Part shown: piece after piece, positions 60,216 through 64,000 of the stretch | Layout: each line of letters opens with the position of its first letter | How positions within the stretch are numbered: position 1 is the stretch's first letter | DNA from: Endocalyx cinctus | Lineage: Eukaryota; Ascomycota; Sordariomycetes; Amphisphaeriales; Apiosporaceae | Direction of reading: 5' to 3' | DNA length: 64,000 nucleotides | Assembly: GCA_001600455.1 (NCBI GenBank) | Contig: BCKC01000010.1 | Span: forward strand, 316,144-380,143 | Translations under genes and position numbers: made by a program | The notes under the pieces: model-generated | What the model was told of the DNA's origin: nothing | What the model saw: only the letters and a program-made list of their open reading frames with translations | Database searches by the model: none

Positions 60216-61721
60216 TTATTCACCCTTTTCCAGTAAATAGATCTCGACAACCTCGTTCTCCTCCCCCAGCTTAGGTAAGGGTATAGCTTGTAGGATTTTA
60301 TATCGCCATTCTTCACGATCTAGAAGAGAAAATAACGCTTTCTCGGACGAGTGTCTTGGTTTGGTGGCTAAAATGACCGACGGTTTTTTGTGATCTGCCT
60401 TCACATCATGCAGCGCGCTCAGCGTCCCTATTAGCGCCGGCAGCGAATCAACGTTATACGTGCAGTCACTAAGAACAATGAGATCCCAGCTTCGGGACGC
60501 TGCTAATGGGCCGAATTTACCTTCGCGCCCGTCGTCCCAGTCTAGATTCTCGTACGATAGGTCAAAGCTGGATTGCGGCTGCGTATCATCATCGGATGGC
60601 GGGACTGTTGAAGATGCGGAGGAACCGGCTCCTTCTTCTCCCCCCTTTTCTTCTCCATTTTCTTCTCCATTTTCAAGTTGGTGAATATTTTCGTACTGAT
60701 GTTCGTGATTGCTGCCCTGTGCTTCAAAGAAGACCCGCTTCACGACATCCTGCGCTCTGGAGATATTCGATCGCGCTCGCTCTTCAGCTTCGGATACGTC
60801 TGTTAGCAACATCGTAACGCTCACATTTCTCAGGTTGGCAATTGTGATCTTCTTGACCAAGCAAGCCGCAATGCTAATCCCGAGAATACCGACTCCACTA
60901 CCTAGCTCCATAATATTGATATCTTTCTTGTCTATTTTGTCAGAATCATCTTCGAGTTTAGGGAGAAGCAGCGGGGTATATTCTATGCCTGTAGTCCCCG
61001 AAGAAAGGCACACGCTCCCCAAATACGCGGCAGTAACGACACCCGCGTCCCATATATGGCGGGCAATACTCTCGCCTATATCTTCTTCGAACTCTAAACA
61101 CAATTCGACCTGCTCACCCCTCTGTTCTTGAATTTTATCGTTACGCCCGGTGTTCCTAGGCTCTAAGCATAGTGAGCGCACGGAGACGGGTTCGCAAACG
61201 CCATTTACCATGTCTACCGAAACAGGCATTATCAGACCACGGACATTGTTCTTCCTACGCTTCGTAGGTGGTGCATCCTCATCATCAGTCGCAGATCTCG
61301 TCCAGGGGAGCAGAACATCGCTGCCGTGCAACAAACCACCGACCAGTGTTGACGTAATTGTCGTCGCTCTCTCGCTCGACGACTCATGGTATACGCTGAT
61401 GGTGCAATTCAGCCCCTCCTTTTTCTCGAAGAATCCGCCGTGGGGGTCCAACTCAACCCTGAGGTCCAAAACTCTCATACCAGCCCGCCACTCAAATTTC
61501 CGGCGTCCGGTCGGCGATAAAACAGAACGGCCTCGGCGATCTCGCGCCTCGATACACAGCCGGACCACACCATCGTCGTTGTCGTCCGGACACAGAAACG
61601 AATCACCCAAGTCGGTAGTGACGGTGACGAGCAACGAAATAACAGGAGGGCCCTGGCTCTTTTTCCGATTTGACAACAATGTCTCGAGCTTGGCGGGGCG
61701 AAGTAGGCGGATATAATGCAT
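60216..61721 (-). CDS. METTL21-type (family 16) methyltransferase
   Basis: An uninterrupted frame of 501 residues starting MHYIRLLRPAKLETLL. The N-terminal 220 residues carry a variable, partly disordered region with a basic patch (PPTKRRKNN). The catalytic part begins near LWDAGVVTAA-like HIWDAGVVTAAYLGSV (the family's W-x-A/S-G motif) followed by motif I, NIMELGSGVGILGISIA, with the G-x-G-x-G loop for S-adenosylmethionine, and later DLIVLSDCTYNVDSLPAL, whose D-C-T-Y gives the D-x-x-Y motif of METTL21/EFM lysine methyltransferases. A low-complexity acidic insert (about 60600-60690 in DNA, Glu/Gly/Ser rich) splits the fold. The likely substrate is a protein lysine, possibly in translation factors or chaperones, but the exact target cannot be inferred. 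It is longer than most family members. Confidence 0.85.
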   Translation of the reverse strand: MHYIRLLRPAKLETLLSNRKKSQGPPVISLLVTVTTDLGDSFLCPDDNDDGVVRLCIEARDRRGRSVLSPTGRRKFEWRAGMRVLDLRVELDPHGGFFEKKEGLNCTISVYHESSSERATTITSTLVGGLLHGSDVLLPWTRSATDDEDAPPTKRRKNNVRGLIMPVSVDMVNGVCEPVSVRSLCLEPRNTGRNDKIQEQRGEQVELCLEFEEDIGESIARHIWDAGVVTAAYLGSVCLSSGTTGIEYTPLLLPKLEDDSDKIDKKDINIMELGSGVGILGISIAACLVKKITIANLRNVSVTMLLTDVSEAEERARSNISRAQDVVKRVFFEAQGSNHEHQYENIHQLENGEENGEEKGGEEGAGSSASSTVPPSDDDTQPQSSFDLSYENLDWDDGREGKFGPLAASRSWDLIVLSDCTYNVDSLPALIGTLSALHDVKADHKKPSVILATKPRHSSEKALFSLLDREEWRYKILQAIPLPKLGEENEVVEIYLLEKGE

Positions 61722-63786
61722 CCTTTCTCCCCCCCTTTTAACCTTGTCCCCGATCGTAACGTTATATCCTTTTAAGAAAAAATTTGTCTATGAGGTCACC
61801 TGCTCCAGACGGTGCCAACAAGCCAATGCGCTACGGTGCAAAAATCCTGGGTGTATGATGCAAGATACTGAAAATGGATGAGACAAGATGAAATCACATG
61901 AGTACGTCGTTTACCTTGATTGCTTCACCCAATTGATTGACCGCCGATCTTTTTTTTTTTCTTAAGAGTCTTCAGGGTCATGGTTTAAGGTCGCATATTA
62001 TGTTCGAATCCTTGTTAGGAAAATAGACGTCGGTAAATTCCAGGACCTGCTGTTGGACAATGGATGGATTACTCGTACCACATATCCAGAACAATCAATT
62101 TCCTATAACGACATGATTCGATCCAAGGATTTGATTTAGAGGGTGAGTTTGATAGAAAGAGAGACTTGCAAATTGTGAGGAAATTCGTCCTGCAGAAAAG
62201 TATGTTCTCAAGATACAGTGTAGTAAATATTCTTCTTACCCAGTTAATTATAGCTGGCTGGCTGGTTATACTTACTTAAGTAGCTATAGCCTATAGCATA
62301 TTTCTAACCTCTTGCATCATGCGGGATGAACCCCGCCACAGTATATATACTTGGCTAGGGGGGTCCCTTGATGTCTATTACCTGGACGGCACAGTTGCCT
62401 AGCTTTTATGCTACACAGTGCCGTCTTTCCAAGAATATCCACATTATATCCTCATCATAAATGAAACAAGACAGCCTCACTTTATATTCTTGATTATGTG
62501 GAGAGATGGTATTATTTTAAGGATGATTACTGTAATTTTTCCTGGGCAAAGGGTATTTAGTATCATGTACGTATATTAGATGAAGATGCTCTCTTTATTT
62601 GTTGTTATGACTATGTGGTCTAGACTCAAGACTCTAGAGGAGTAATTCCGTCTTAACGTTGACGCTCAGACAGTAACCCGATTCGGATTCAAGGAGGCAG
62701 TTTACAATACGTTAGATACCGGATCAATGAACACGAAACCCGCATACATAAAAGTAGCGTTGTAAGGGTATCATATCAAACCCACGTTTTTCTACGCTTT
62801 GAGGAATGTTTCATTTTGTACTGCACAATGTTTACCGTTAGTAGCTGTACCTAGCACATACGCTATTACAGTTATGTCACGAACACTTAAAAAAAAAAAC
62901 CCACGTAATAGTACCCATGAGATCACATTGAGATCATTCGGACATCATTAGTCCGGCCTAGTAAATACAAGAGTATCGCAGACTTCGGTTGAAAAAAAAA
63001 AAAGAGACTGAGAATTCAGTCCGTGTATTATCAGCGAATAAAAACTAACCTCAACCTCTACTCTTGTGAAAAATTAAAAGACATCTGTACAAATCACCAG
63101 AAGATCCTCTCTTGTTTTTCTTTCTTTTTTTTCTTTTTTTTTAAGAAATAAGTAAATATGAATTGAGAACGGTTAAAAAAAAGGAAGGGGGGAGATGATG
63201 GTAGAAAACAATCAACAGTACCCAGAGGCGGGAAATAGTTACAAAACGGAACTCATTTCTCGGCAGAACAGTGAAATAAAGAAGGAAAAAGAAAGAACCC
63301 CAACGCCGTCAAATACCGGAGGGGAATAATGTAATCATATAAAGAAACGCCTCGCCTGTCCCATTCTCATGTAAACTCCCAACATAGCTAAATCGTTTCG
63401 TTTCCCTTATTCGTGTAATAATGAACAATCCTTGGTGTACAAAGGTCGTTCGTGCGCATGTAACGACGTATCGTATGTAATTCCGTCTCAAACTCCTGGC
63501 CTGGGCCGAAATCGTAGATGATGGGTCCATATCGACAAGATCCACAACAGTCAATCCAGGAAGAGCGATAAACCTCAAATCCAGACGCCGTAGTGTTTTA
63601 ACGATAAATTGATGAGGTATTCTTGCGAAGCCTTGATCCTGTCTAGAACCGAAAGAAGAAAATAAAAATGTTGACGTTTGAGTATGTTACCTACTCAGCC
63701 GATCGTGCTTGAGTCTCACGTATATCACCGTACAGTCTCTCCGAGAGTCGATCCGTGTGACAAGCCAACTCGAAAGGCCCGATCAT
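61722..63786. other. Long intergenic region, no gene recognised
   Basis: About 2 kb of AT-rich sequence between the methyltransferase start and the last exon of the next minus-strand gene. Several A or T tracts (61951-61961, 62889-62900, 62992-63004, 63126-63142). A frame of 89 codons (63578-63309) has no features and lies in the 3' flank of the next gene. Confidence 0.6.
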
Positions 63787-63942
63787 TTATGGTAACATCT
63801 TCTTGACCTCTTCGTCACTCAATAGAATCTCGTGGACGGGCTCTCGTCGGTTCTCGAGTGGTACGTAGTCACAATCGACGTAGGAAGGTAAGAAAATCTC
63901 GGGGTTCCAAGCAAAACCTTGGCTCGAAGATAGGTAGGAGAT
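63787..63942 (-). CDS. Last exon of a gene running off the window
   Basis: An exon of 51 codons plus stop follows a clear acceptor (TTCTTGTAG). It reads ISYLSSSQGFAWNP, then PEIFLPSYVDCDYVPLEN, and ends LLSDEEVKKMLP with a TAA at 63789-63787. The protein-like composition, aromatic-rich core and acidic end suggest a real conserved protein, but I do not recognise the family. Earlier exons lie beyond 64000 or in 63943-64000, where I see no confident coding. Confidence 0.55.
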   Translation of the reverse strand: MSYLSSSQGFAWNPEIFLPSYVDCDYVPLENRREPVHEILLSDEEVKKMLP

Positions 63943-64000
63943 CTACAAGAAGTTATTAGCCGTCGCTCCGACCGATCAAAGTCGGACTTTGGGGGGTTGG

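Noticed and set aside
61984..61998. GTTCGAATCC as a tRNA B box
   Set aside because: Flanks do not fold into a tRNA and no A box is seen.

Overview
The window looks like nuclear DNA of a filamentous ascomycete (Pezizomycotina, most likely a sordariomycete). The evidence is short GT-AG introns with CTAAC-type branch points, intron-split conserved eukaryotic genes, an intact FREQUENCY clock gene, fungus-specific families (homeodomain-C2H2 factor, CorA-like family, Mis14) and highly reducing polyketide synthase domains. Genus cannot be told from the sequence. Exon joins were worked out by hand: all joined models keep frame, and most are backed by family similarity.

Layout. 1-600: 3' end of a peroxiredoxin gene. 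1.55-3.4 kb: Ariadne-type RBR ubiquitin ligase (minus). 5.9-7.8 kb: five-exon MFS transporter, converging on a tiny GGAGNIR-motif gene (7.9-8.3 kb). 9.0-11.5 kb: RINT1/Tip20 vesicle tether, converging on a YMC-like mitochondrial carrier (11.9-12.9 kb). 13.8-15.7 kb: homeodomain plus C2H2 transcription factor.

15.9-21.0 kb is the most unusual stretch. A PLP-dependent alpha-oxoamine synthase with an in-frame stop lies divergent from a 5'-truncated, frameshifted and internally deleted highly reducing polyketide synthase relic (methyltransferase end, ER, KR, ACP, no thioesterase). That pairing is the core of sphinganine-analogue polyketide clusters, so this appears to be the remains of such a cluster. 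A 9-bp-phased GATC array follows at 21.4 kb, then a small secreted cysteine-rich protein (21.8-22.3 kb) and a seven-exon CorA-like membrane protein (23.6-25.9 kb). 26-31.7 kb is AT-rich, gene-poor and holds only tentative small genes and decayed coding.

31.7-33.7 kb: an arginyl-tRNA synthetase paralogue with both class I signature motifs altered. 34.7-35.1 kb: a small cysteine-rich zinc-binding candidate. 36.1-38.7 kb: COG3 Golgi tether. 39.0-40.9 kb: Fmp25-like mitochondrial RCC1 protein. 41.9-45.3 kb: intracellular GH2 beta-galactosidase. 45.3-48.8 kb: long leader/promoter of FRQ with GATCGA sites and a short upstream ORF whose stop overlaps the FRQ start. 48.8-51.8 kb: FRQ. 53.3-54.4 kb: broken SRR1-like pseudogene. 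54.9-55.9 kb: prefoldin subunit 3. 56.7-58.0 kb: Sec14. 59.0-59.8 kb: Mis14/Nsl1 kinetochore protein. 60.2-61.7 kb: METTL21-type methyltransferase. 63.8-63.9 kb: last exon of a gene that runs off the window.

Themes: housekeeping genes for membrane traffic (RINT1, COG3, Sec14), mitochondria, proteostasis and mitosis surround a decayed secondary-metabolism block and the clock gene.
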